The notes below the pieces were generated by a model. It was given only the letters and a program-made list of their open reading frames with translations, had not been told where the DNA came from and searched no databases. Position numbers and translations under genes: made by a program. Positions 9,135-18,000 of a stretch of DNA of 64,000 bases are shown one piece after another (within the stretch, counting starts at the first letter, position 1; each line of letters begins with the position of its first letter). This stretch comes from Luteolibacter pohnpeiensis (lineage in GTDB: Bacteria > Verrucomicrobiota > Verrucomicrobiia > Verrucomicrobiales > Akkermansiaceae): the NCBI RefSeq assembly GCF_016595435.1, contig NZ_JAENIJ010000021.1:20445-84444 (forward strand). Direction: 5' to 3'.

Positions 9135-9866
9135 TCAGGCGGCGGCTTCGGTGTCACGAGTGGTGACGGTGCGGAAAAGATCGGTAAGCGATCCAGTTCC
9201 GGATTGTTCAATCAGTTCGGCAGGAGTGCCATCTGCGACGATTTTTCCCCGGTCGACGATGACGGCGCGGGTGCACGCCGCCTCGACTTCCTCCAGGATG
9301 TGGGTGGAAAACAAAATCGCCTTGGTCGTTCCAAGGCGTTTGATCAGCTGGCGGACCTCATATTTCTGGTTTGGGTCAAGACCGTCGGTGGGTTCATCGA
9401 GAATCAGAACTTCTGGGTCGTGCAACAGTGCCTGGGCAAGACAGGTGCGGTGACGATAACCCTTGGAAAGTGTGTCAATCGATTGGCGCGCTACATTTTG
9501 CAGGAAGCAGGTTTCGATCGCTCGCTCAACCGCGTCCCGTTTTCTGGAGCCTCTCAGACCGCGGATTTCCGCGCAGAACTTGAGGAAGCTGGTCACCGTC
9601 ATGTCCTGATAAAGGGGGGCGGATTCCGGGAGATAGCCAATTTTGGTTTTTGCTTTGGCTGGATTGTCGACAATGGAGATACCACAGATTTTGGCATCTC
9701 CAGAGGTTGGGGGAAAAAATCCGGTAACCATGCGCATGGTGGTGGATTTTCCTGCACCGTTTGGCCCTAAGAAGCCAAGCACCTCGCCCGGTTTTACGGA
9801 GAACGAGAGATTGTCGACGGCGAGTTTGGTTCCGAATTGTTTGGTCAGGCTTTCGACTTCGATCAT
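9135..9866 (-). CDS. ABC transporter ATP-binding protein, GldA type
   Basis: A 243-residue nucleotide-binding subunit. The Walker A GPNGAGKSTTM is at about residue 34. The signature is the variant LSKGYRHR, typical of the multidrug/GldA subfamily. Walker B is VLILDEPTDGLDPNQ, and the switch His is in ILFSTHILEEVEA. The family powers ABC-2 permeases. It is the first gene of the ATPase-permease-GldG-DUF4340 set, and the divergent LON-domain gene lies across a 246-bp promoter-bearing gap. Confidence 0.93.
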   Translation of the reverse strand: MIEVESLTKQFGTKLAVDNLSFSVKPGEVLGFLGPNGAGKSTTMRMVTGFFPPTSGDAKICGISIVDNPAKAKTKIGYLPESAPLYQDMTVTSFLKFCAEIRGLRGSRKRDAVERAIETCFLQNVARQSIDTLSKGYRHRTCLAQALLHDPEVLILDEPTDGLDPNQKYEVRQLIKRLGTTKAILFSTHILEEVEAACTRAVIVDRGKIVADGTPAELIEQSGTGSLTDLFRTVTTRDTEAAA

Positions 9867-10112
9867 TGGGTCGGATGTTTTGATTCGCGGCGTTTCACGA
9901 AAACGAGCGTTATCGCGAAGACGGTTTGTTTGTAAAAATGGAGGGGATGGATAAAAAGAGGAATCCGTCGTTTTTCAAAGATTGTTGGAACGGAGTATTC
10001 CGCCAAAGCTCCTCAGAGACTGAGTCTTGCGAGAAAAATCTAACGGATCTTCTACGGTGCGAAATCGAGCATGCTTGCGCAGGATATCCGCTCGTGTAAT
10101 CTTTTTCTACTG

Positions 10113-10739
10113 ATGACGAGTCTTGAACTGCCCGATCGTTGCGGTGTCATGCTGCTGCCCGACTGCACTCTCTTTCCCCATGGAGGACTGCCGCTGCGAA
10201 TTTTTGAACCACGCTATCGCGAAATGCTCGAACGGGCATTGGAAGGGGATTGTTTTTTTGCCATCGCCCGCAGGGTCGCTGACGAAGGCGAAGATCTCGC
10301 GGAGTGCGCGGCGAAAATCGGAACCATAGGCCTGGTGAGAGCATCGCGTGAGCAGGAAGACGGGACCTCTGAACTATTGCTGCATGGGGTCATGCGGGTG
10401 CGGTTTACCCAGTGGCACCCGGAATACAGCTACCCATGCGCGAGCATCCAACCGCAATTGCTTTATTTCGATCCCGAAAATCAGGCGGAGGCAGCGATGA
10501 AAACCCTGCGCGGTGCGGTGGAAGATGCCATTCGCGAGTTGCCGGATGAAGTTCAGAAAGGGATTCTTTCGCTGCTGGATCGGTCGGACGGACCCGGCTT
10601 GATGACGGATATCGTAAGCCAGCAATTCGTCCACGATCCGGACCTGCGGCAGCACTTGTTAGAGCTTGATTCCGCAGGTGAGCGCATCCCGTTGCTTTGC
10701 GAATACCTCCGCAATGCAACGATCAGTCACGATGAGTAG
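10113..10739 (+). CDS. LON N-terminal (substrate-binding) domain protein
   Basis: About 208 residues resembling the stand-alone LON substrate-binding domain (PUA-like fold) without the AAA+ and Ser-Lys protease parts of Lon. The start of the domain is clear: LPLRIFEPRYREMLERALE with the conserved FEPRYR. It is followed by GTIGLVRASREQEDGTSELLLHGVMRV. The C-terminal half is helical. The frame extends to an ATG at 10071, but the domain begins near the ATG at 10113 (MTSLELPDRCG). Stand-alone members are common and poorly characterised. It converges with cobA-hemD with only 20 bp between them. Confidence 0.85.
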   Translation: MTSLELPDRCGVMLLPDCTLFPHGGLPLRIFEPRYREMLERALEGDCFFAIARRVADEGEDLAECAAKIGTIGLVRASREQEDGTSELLLHGVMRVRFTQWHPEYSYPCASIQPQLLYFDPENQAEAAMKTLRGAVEDAIRELPDEVQKGILSLLDRSDGPGLMTDIVSQQFVHDPDLRQHLLELDSAGERIPLLCEYLRNATISHDE

Positions 10740-10759
10740 TCGAACGCCGGGTCGTCGGG

Positions 10760-12268
10760 TTATGCTTTGAAATAGTCGACGATTGCCTGGGTCAGGCCGG
10801 GGATGTCGTGCTGGGTCGCTTCGACAGCAGGCGGCATGCCCTTGCTGCGGAGGTTCTTGCCAGTTACCGGGCCGATGCTGGCGGCCACGCAATCATCCGG
10901 CCAATCCAGTCCGAGATTGAAGAAATGGTCCACGGTGGAGCTGGAAGTGAACGTGATCATGTCCGCACCTTGTTCGACCAGTTTCGCTCGGGCACCGGTG
11001 AGGTCCTCGGTTTCGGCGACGGTCCGGTATGCGATGCATTCGTCGACGATCGCGCCGAGTTTCTCCAGGCCCTTGCCGATGATGTCTCGTGTTTCTTCCG
11101 CCTTCACCCAGAGCATGGTCAGGTTCTCAACGGATTCATTTTCGAACGCCTCGATCAATCCTTCCGCCACGAAGCGTTTTGGGATGAGATCGACGGTGAA
11201 TCGATATTCCTGAATCTTGGCTGCAGTTCCCGCGCCGATCGCTGCAATGCGCGGATTGCCTAAGCTACGGGCATCACCGTAGGTCGCGAAGAAGGCTTCG
11301 AAGAATTTTTCCACGCCATTCGGACTTGTGAAAACGAGCCAGTCATATTCATGGGCGTGAGTCACCATTTCCGCGAACCCGAGTTTGTCCTCCGGTGGCT
11401 CGATGCGAATGGTGGGAAGCTCGATCACATCGGCGCCCAGGTTCCGCAGGTTTTTGGAAAGTTCGCCCGCTTGTTCGCGCGTGCGGGTGACGACGATCTT
11501 TTTGCCAAACAACGGCCGGGTTTCGAACCAGTTGATCTTGGATCGCTCTTTCACCACGTTGCCAATCACCGCTACAGCGGGTGAGCTGAAGTCGACCGAT
11601 TCCGCGATGTCGGCGATGGTGGTTAGAGTTCCTTCGATCGTCCATTGCGAACCCGTCGTGGCCCAGCGGGTGAGCGCGATCGGTGTGTCTGCTTCGGCTC
11701 CATGTTCGATGAATGCGTTGGCGATTTCCCGCAAACGGGAAACTCCCATCAGAAACACCTTGGTTCCCGGAGTTTTCGCAAGCTGAGCGTAATCGACCGA
11801 AGTGAAGCCCTTGGTCGGATCTTCGTGGCCGGTGAAAATGGTCAACTGCGTGTTGTGATCGCGATGTGTCACGGGGATGCCCGCATAGGAGGGGCCACCG
11901 ATTGCGGAGCTGATGCCGGGGACGATTTCAAAAGGAACTCCGGCAGCTGCAAGCTCGGCAGCCTCCTCGCCGCCGCGACCGAAAATCATCGGATCACCGC
12001 CCTTCAGCCGGACCACGGATTTGCCTTGCTGGGACTTCTCGACGATCAGCTCGTTGATTTTGTCCTGCGGTAGCGCGTGATCCTTGGCGCGTTTGCCAAC
12101 ATAGATTTTTTCGCATCCCGGTTTCGTCCAGCGGAGCAACTCCGGGCTACTAAGGGCATCGTACACCAGCACATCCGCCGCCTCGATGCATTCTTTGGCG
12201 CGTAGGGTGACAAGGCCAGGGTCGCCTGGGCCGGCGCCGACGAGATAACAAATTCCGGATGCGGTCAT
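10760..12268 (-). CDS. cobA-hemD: Fused uroporphyrinogen-III C-methyltransferase / uroporphyrinogen-III synthase
   Basis: A 502-residue bifunctional enzyme. Residues about 1-245 are the SAM-dependent methyltransferase making precorrin-2 (YLVGAGPGDPGLVTLRAKE, with VVRLKGGDPMIFGRGGEEA the SAM/substrate loop). Residues about 255-500 are uroporphyrinogen-III synthase (KKIVVTRTREQAGELSKNL, and the late AIGPVTGKNLRSKG motif). The fusion joins the branch to sirohaem/cobalamin with the ring-closing step to haem. Its start overlaps the end of hemC by 4 bp, indicating translational coupling in a hemA-hemC-hemD order. Confidence 0.95.
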   Translation of the reverse strand: MTASGICYLVGAGPGDPGLVTLRAKECIEAADVLVYDALSSPELLRWTKPGCEKIYVGKRAKDHALPQDKINELIVEKSQQGKSVVRLKGGDPMIFGRGGEEAAELAAAGVPFEIVPGISSAIGGPSYAGIPVTHRDHNTQLTIFTGHEDPTKGFTSVDYAQLAKTPGTKVFLMGVSRLREIANAFIEHGAEADTPIALTRWATTGSQWTIEGTLTTIADIAESVDFSSPAVAVIGNVVKERSKINWFETRPLFGKKIVVTRTREQAGELSKNLRNLGADVIELPTIRIEPPEDKLGFAEMVTHAHEYDWLVFTSPNGVEKFFEAFFATYGDARSLGNPRIAAIGAGTAAKIQEYRFTVDLIPKRFVAEGLIEAFENESVENLTMLWVKAEETRDIIGKGLEKLGAIVDECIAYRTVAETEDLTGARAKLVEQGADMITFTSSSTVDHFFNLGLDWPDDCVAASIGPVTGKNLRSKGMPPAVEATQHDIPGLTQAIVDYFKA

Positions 12269-13233
12269 GACAGGGATTGGAAAAGCTGGAAGGCGAGGGA
12301 GATCGGGTTGGCTGCAAGTCCACTGACTTCGGCGGTTTTCGGGGTGCCGCCTTGTTCCGGGAATACGATTGCTTTGAGGAATAGGTAGTCCTCCTTGATG
12401 CAGGATGAAACGCCAACAGGTGTGTGGCAGCCTCCATCCAGCAGTCGCAGAAACTCACGCTCGGCGCGAATGCGGGTCCATGTCTCCGCGTGGCCGATCG
12501 AGTGCGCCAGCGCGCGCGAACGAGCGTCATGCGAGCGGATTTCCAGACCGATCGCGCCCTGACCGGCCGCGGGCAGAAATTGATCCTCCGGCAGGCGGTA
12601 GACGTGCAGATTGGTGAAACCATTCACGGATTCAAATTCCGCGCCTTCGGCTTCAGAGAAAGAAATCAGGTTCAGTCGGATCAAGCCGGCTTCAGCCAGT
12701 AGAATCGCGTCGTAATCGTTGCCGTCTGAAAGTTTTTGCAACCGGGTCGGGACGTTCCCGCGAATGTCTTGGGTGACCAGATCCGGGCGAAGCCATTTGA
12801 GCTGCATGGCCCGGCGGACGCTGCTGGTTCCCACCCGTGCTCCTTTTGGCAAACCATCGAGACCACCTGGCTGGCAGGTGATCAGGACATCGCGAATCGG
12901 CGCGCGTTCCAACACAGCGGCCAATTCAAAGCGCTCGCCCAAGGTGGTTGGCATGTCCTTGAGGCTGTGCACGGCAATGTCGATATCGCCGCTGTCCAGG
13001 GCTTGTTCGAGTTCCTTGATGAAGACTCCTTTATCGAAAATCCCTTCCGCTTTGGCCACTTCACTGAGCGCTACATCCGTGCGGCGATCGCCCGTGGTTT
13101 TGATCACCTGGCGCTGAATGGAAATCCGGGGAAACGCCTGAGCCAGCGACGCCTCGGTGGCGGTAGCCTGCACCAAGGCAAGTTCGCTGCCACGGGTGCC
13201 AACGATGATGGGTGGGGTGGGGATGTCGCTCAT
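12265..13233 (-). CDS. hemC: Porphobilinogen deaminase (hydroxymethylbilane synthase)
   Basis: Joins four porphobilinogen units to hydroxymethylbilane using a covalently bound dipyrromethane cofactor. The 322 residues match the family. Motifs: VGTRGSELALVQA at the N-terminus, VHSLKDMPT, GTSSVRRAMQLKWLRPDL and the cofactor-binding Cys in LLDGGCHTPVGV. It lies one base after hemA and overlaps cobA-hemD by 4 bp, so the operon is tightly packed. Confidence 0.96.
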   Translation of the reverse strand: MSDIPTPPIIVGTRGSELALVQATATEASLAQAFPRISIQRQVIKTTGDRRTDVALSEVAKAEGIFDKGVFIKELEQALDSGDIDIAVHSLKDMPTTLGERFELAAVLERAPIRDVLITCQPGGLDGLPKGARVGTSSVRRAMQLKWLRPDLVTQDIRGNVPTRLQKLSDGNDYDAILLAEAGLIRLNLISFSEAEGAEFESVNGFTNLHVYRLPEDQFLPAAGQGAIGLEIRSHDARSRALAHSIGHAETWTRIRAEREFLRLLDGGCHTPVGVSSCIKEDYLFLKAIVFPEQGGTPKTAEVSGLAANPISLAFQLFQSLS

Positions 13234-13234
13234 C

Positions 13235-14245
13235 TCAGGTTCCAGGAAGATTCAGTTTTTTCAATTCGAGATCAATGATCCGTTCGCATTCGGTGATTTG
13301 GCGCTGGCGGCGTGTGCGAGCCTCCTCTGCCAGCTGTTCCAAAGTGTCGATGTCGTAAAGGTATACTTCGTCAATTTCAGCCACTGCGGGATCAATGTCG
13401 CGCGGGACAGCGATATCGATGAAGAACAGCGGGCGGAATTTGCGGGCGCGGCGTACCATTTCGACGTCAGCTCGTTTGATGATGGCGTGAGGGGCACCGG
13501 TGGAAGAAATCACGACGTCGACTTGTTCCAGAACGCGCTGCCAATCGTCGAATCGAACCGCGCTGCCGCCCATGTCGCGGGCCAGTTCTTCCGCGCGCTC
13601 AAACGAGCGGTTGGTGACAAAGATCGATCGCGCACCGCGGGAAACCAGGCTTTGCGCGGTGATCCGGCTCATTTCCCCAGCGCCCAGAATCATCACCTGG
13701 CTGTCTTTGAGGTGACCGAAGATTTTTTCCGCGAGATCGACCGCGACGTTTCCGATCGAGGTCGAGCCTTCCTGAATGCGGGTTTCTGTGCGGACTTTTT
13801 TGCCGACGCTGAACGCGCGCTGGAACAGGCGATTCAGGATTGAGCCAGTGGAGCCGGCTTCGAGCGCGGCATTGTAGGCCTGTTTGACCTGGCCGAAAAT
13901 TTCAGTTTCGCCCAGCACCATGGAATCGAGACCACTCACGACCCGGCAGAGGTGGCGGGCGGCATCCGCCTTTTCCAATCGGTAAAAGTGTTCGGATATT
14001 TCGGCTTCGAGCTTTTCCCGCGCTGAGAGCCCTTGCTCCAGGCGTTCCAAGGTGGCGTGAGCATTTTCTCCGGCGAGGTAAAATTCCGTGCGATTGCAGG
14101 TGGAGACGACGACGCCCTCAGGAACATCCGCGAGAGCCGCGATTTCTGCAGCGGCTGCGCCGAGCTTATTGGTTCCCACGGCGAAGCGCTCACGCACCTC
14201 CACAGGCGCGGTCCGGTGGTTCAGTCCCAGGCAAAGAAGTTCCAT
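13235..14245 (-). CDS. hemA: Glutamyl-tRNA reductase
   Basis: First committed step of C5-pathway tetrapyrrole synthesis: reduces Glu-tRNA(Glu) to glutamate-1-semialdehyde with NADPH. At 336 residues it is shorter than the usual 400-450, because it lacks most of the C-terminal dimerisation domain. The catalytic Cys is in VVSTCNRTEFYL at about residue 48. The NADPH domain is marked by VMILGAGEMSRITAQSL. DIAVPRDIDPAV is also conserved. The start overlaps the stop of the CcsA/HemX-like gene by one base. Confidence 0.95.
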   Translation of the reverse strand: MELLCLGLNHRTAPVEVRERFAVGTNKLGAAAAEIAALADVPEGVVVSTCNRTEFYLAGENAHATLERLEQGLSAREKLEAEISEHFYRLEKADAARHLCRVVSGLDSMVLGETEIFGQVKQAYNAALEAGSTGSILNRLFQRAFSVGKKVRTETRIQEGSTSIGNVAVDLAEKIFGHLKDSQVMILGAGEMSRITAQSLVSRGARSIFVTNRSFERAEELARDMGGSAVRFDDWQRVLEQVDVVISSTGAPHAIIKRADVEMVRRARKFRPLFFIDIAVPRDIDPAVAEIDEVYLYDIDTLEQLAEEARTRRQRQITECERIIDLELKKLNLPGT

Positions 14246-15009
14246 CAGATCAGGGCAAAAACGGCGAGGGAAAGCACGAAAACCGCTACGGTGAAGAGCG
14301 ACAGGCTTCTTCCACTTAGTCCGCGTTTGGCTCGGACCAACAACAGGATTGCGTAGGCGAACCAGACTGCGATTGCAGCGATCAAGTGAGCCATGGAGCC
14401 GTTCCGTGGCATGAGTAATCCGGCGATGATGCCGATGGTGAGCAGTCCCAGCCCCAGCCAGAGCAATCTTCCCAGCGAGGTCAGGAGCTCACGTATTGGC
14501 GGGAGATTGCGGAATAAGCCGCCTGCCATCTGGTGGGCTTTGAGTTGGTGATCGAGAACCAAAAACATCGTTCCTGCGACTGCGGCGAGGGCAAATGCTC
14601 CGTAGGATAAGACCGAAACGGCCGAATGGGTTTCGCCCCACGGGCTGGTATTGGCGACCCGTTCCGGAGATACAGCTAAAACGCCCGGGAATAAGGCGGT
14701 GGATTGGAAAATCACCACCAAGGGAGCGGAGAAGACGCCCAACAGCGAGATCCGGTAAGCCGGGCCGATCAGCAGATAGAACAGCGTCAGGGACCAGGAA
14801 AGGTAAACCAGAATCTCACCGGTGTCGCGCAGCGGGCAGGCGGCACGGTCCTGGCCCCGCACGGTGAGAAATCCGAGTTGCAGCAGAAAGGTTCCCGCCA
14901 TCCAGATGACGGTCCATCGGCTGCGTTTGCCCTGGCGCACCGAAAGGATGCCCCAGAACGCGCCCGCGGCGGCGAGCAGCGTGGAGAAGATCAGCAACCA
15001 ATGGTCCAT
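14245..15009 (-). CDS. CcsA/HemX-type cytochrome c assembly family membrane protein
   Basis: About 254 residues with eight hydrophobic segments. The CcsA/HemX hallmark is around VANTSPWGETHSAVSVLSYG, where TSPWGETHSAVS and a later HLIAAIAVWFAY provide the His residues of this haem-handling family. HemX homologues located upstream of hemA influence glutamyl-tRNA reductase levels in Bacillus. The same gene order here suggests that role, while a role in cytochrome c maturation is the alternative. The ATG at 15009 (MDHWLLIF) begins the first membrane helix and is preferred to upstream starts. Confidence 0.85.
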   Translation of the reverse strand: MDHWLLIFSTLLAAAGAFWGILSVRQGKRSRWTVIWMAGTFLLQLGFLTVRGQDRAACPLRDTGEILVYLSWSLTLFYLLIGPAYRISLLGVFSAPLVVIFQSTALFPGVLAVSPERVANTSPWGETHSAVSVLSYGAFALAAVAGTMFLVLDHQLKAHQMAGGLFRNLPPIRELLTSLGRLLWLGLGLLTIGIIAGLLMPRNGSMAHLIAAIAVWFAYAILLLVRAKRGLSGRSLSLFTVAVFVLSLAVFALI

Positions 15010-15084
15010 GCCTCTTTCCATGCCCCCCGGAGCCGCCGCGCGCAAGGACAACTCATATCGAATTCAGGAATCGTCAGTTTTCGT

Positions 15085-18000
15085 TCATCGAGTTGCGTCT
15101 TCCACGACTCTCAAACGATAGAACTGCTTGGAACCAGTTGGCTCGTCCGAGATCGTCAGCATGCCGTTCGAATCGGGCAGATTGAGATCGGTGCTGGAGT
15201 CAAACAGCACATCCGCCTCGTTCCAAACATCGAGATCGCTGGAGCTTTCAACGATCCAACGCAATCCACGAAGGGATGGGTCGTATGGGAAGCTGAATGA
15301 TGCCGTGGTGCCCGAGAATGTCAGCTTCGGCAGGAAGTCTTGAACGTTGTCTCCGGCACCCACTCCCAGTGCATAGCGCAGCAGGTTCGGCACTCCATCG
15401 CCAAACGGCGTGGCTTCCGGATCGGAAATCGCCGCATTGGCTGCATCCGCAGCGCTGAAGAACGCGGATCGGAATGCTTCGTAGGTCAGTGCTTTGCCAT
15501 CGAAGCGGATTTCCAGAATCCGTCCACTGGTGGAACCGCTGGAGGTGCTGAGCGTGGTTGGCACACTGGTGAGTGTGGCGCCGGTACTCAATCTCCAAGT
15601 CTGACCATTGAACGAGTAACTACCGGCACTGTCAGCGATGAAGACGCGGGTCGTGCTTGCATCCAGAACATCTGCTACGGAAGCCGACGCAGGAAGGAGG
15701 TAGCCGCCCTGAACAATCGTCGCGGATGTCACGCTGGATAGATCGAGATAGAAGTCCTGGCTCGTCGGGACGCCCGGTGAGTTGGTGATGATCAACGCAT
15801 TGCCGCTGTCCGACGAATCGGAAAGATCAGGAGCAGATGTGGTGAAGATCATGGAGCGGTTCAACCCGGTGATTGCAGGTGTGGTCAGGCTCGTGCCGGG
15901 AAGGACGAGACTGCCGGTTCCGCTGAGTGCAGCCGTGGAACCGCCAACGTTCAGAACACCAGAGTCCGCCAGATTGATGGCGGAACCGATGGAGCCGCGG
16001 AGCATGAGTTGACCGTTTTCGATCTGAACATCTTGCGTGTAGCTGGAATCATCTCCGGACAGGGCCAGAATGCCGCCCCCGGTTTTCCGCATGCTACCAG
16101 TGCCGCGAAGCGCGCCGGTGACTTGCAGTTCGTTGGTTCCGCCGTCGACGTGGAGGTCGGTGTCGGATTGGAACTCCAGATTGTTGGAGAGGATGGCAAG
16201 ATTGTTGTCGTTGCTGCCGGGATCGTAGCGAAGTGCTCCGAGTTTGCCCAAGCCGGACGAATCATCGATTTCCTCACCACGGCCAGAGCCATTCAGGAAC
16301 AGATCGCCGCCGAAGGTGTAGAGTCGAGGTTCCTCAGCACTGCCGCCGGAAGTGAGTCGCAACTGACCACCATCGAGCACGGTAACCGAAGGCGTGTTCG
16401 GCATCGCAGATGGTCCCGTCACTTGAAGGACGCCTTCTTCGATCCGGGTCGCTCCCGAGTAGAGCTTGTCGTCTCCGGTGAAGCTGGCAACACCGGCGCC
16501 GAGCTTGGTGATTCCACCGGTTCCGGTCCAGGATTCGCGCAGACGCAGGGCACCGTAATCTCCGTCACCGACGAGGTTGGTCACGTTCAATTGCAGATCG
16601 CTGTTGAGTTGGGTGCCACCTGCGACTTCGATTTCCACATAACCTTCTCCCGTTCCGCTGATGTCCAGCTCGGCGGGATCGTCGCCGTTGTCAAAGGTGA
16701 GGGAATTGCCTTCGTCTTCGCCTTCAATTCGGTTCCGATCGACCGAGCCGTCTTGAGGGAATGTGATCTTGCCGACGGTGACAGACGCCTGGAGGTTTAC
16801 GTCGCGATCTCCTGCAGATGGAGGTCCGATGATCGGTGATGCACCCACGCCATTCGGGTAATCGGCAGGGCTGGTCGACCAGTTCGAGTTATTATTCCAG
16901 TCCGCTGTAATGGTTGGAATGAATTCCGGGTCACCATCTGGCACGGCAAAGGTTTCCGTGCTGGCGGTGCTCCAGCTGGTACCGTTCCATGCGCGGACGA
17001 TCAGAGTCGAAGCAGAGCCGATGTCAAAGGTGCCGGTGTAGACCAATCCTTGTGAAGTGCCACCACTTGCCCGTGGGTCGGAACCGTCCAGGGTGTAGTA
17101 AAGGGTGCCTGATCCCGAGATGGTGACCAGATTTCCAGAAACCGTAATAGTCGGTGCCGAAGGCAAGGTGCCACCAGTAACCGTGCGGTTGTCGATCCAG
17201 CTCGCCCGATTGAGAATCCAGGTGAGCATGGCCTGCGTTTCAGCGGTAAATGAACCACTGCGGGGTTCATTGGACGACCAGCGTGCCGCATCGCGTGCAG
17301 CTGCGGAGGTGAGACCATTTGCGGTGCTGTCGATCTCATCTCGCATGGAAAGAACCAGTTCGGTCAAACTTTCGTCGGAGAACACGGTTTTGCGCAATTC
17401 AGCCCAGCGGTCGTAGAACTTCTGCGCGAAATCAGGGTCCGATGACAGCATTCCCCACCAATCGTAATCGAAATACTGGGTTGCGTCGGAGCTGCCATAC
17501 CAAGTGGTGGCGCTGTCATCCCGGCCATCGTAGGAGTCCATCGAACGGTCGAAATCCCAGACTGGGCCAGCGGAGAGCTTGGCATTCTGTGGCTTGTAGA
17601 AAAAGGCGCTCAGGCGCAGGCCATCCACGTTCTTCGAAAATGAAACCATCAGCAAATGGTCAATCCACGCATCTCGATCGATGTAATTGAGGTAGTTATG
17701 AGTGCTAAATCCGTCCGCTTGATCAGCGTAGAGCGCGTCTTCAAAGCTCTGAACATAAGATCGTATGTATGCCACCTGTCGCGACCCCGAGGTCGCCGCA
17801 CTATCCGATGTGTAAGGCCCTCCATCGAGATCTTCCATTTTCGGTCGGCTCAGAATGATGGAGTTGGTAGTTCCTGAAATTTGCGTTGGGATTCCGTGGT
17901 TGGTCCGCCAGTCGTATTCATCGGAATCCGCGCGATCGATTTTCAGCAGGTAACCACCGGTCCAATCGCCTTCCGCCAGCGGATCAATGGTGCCGTCAGG

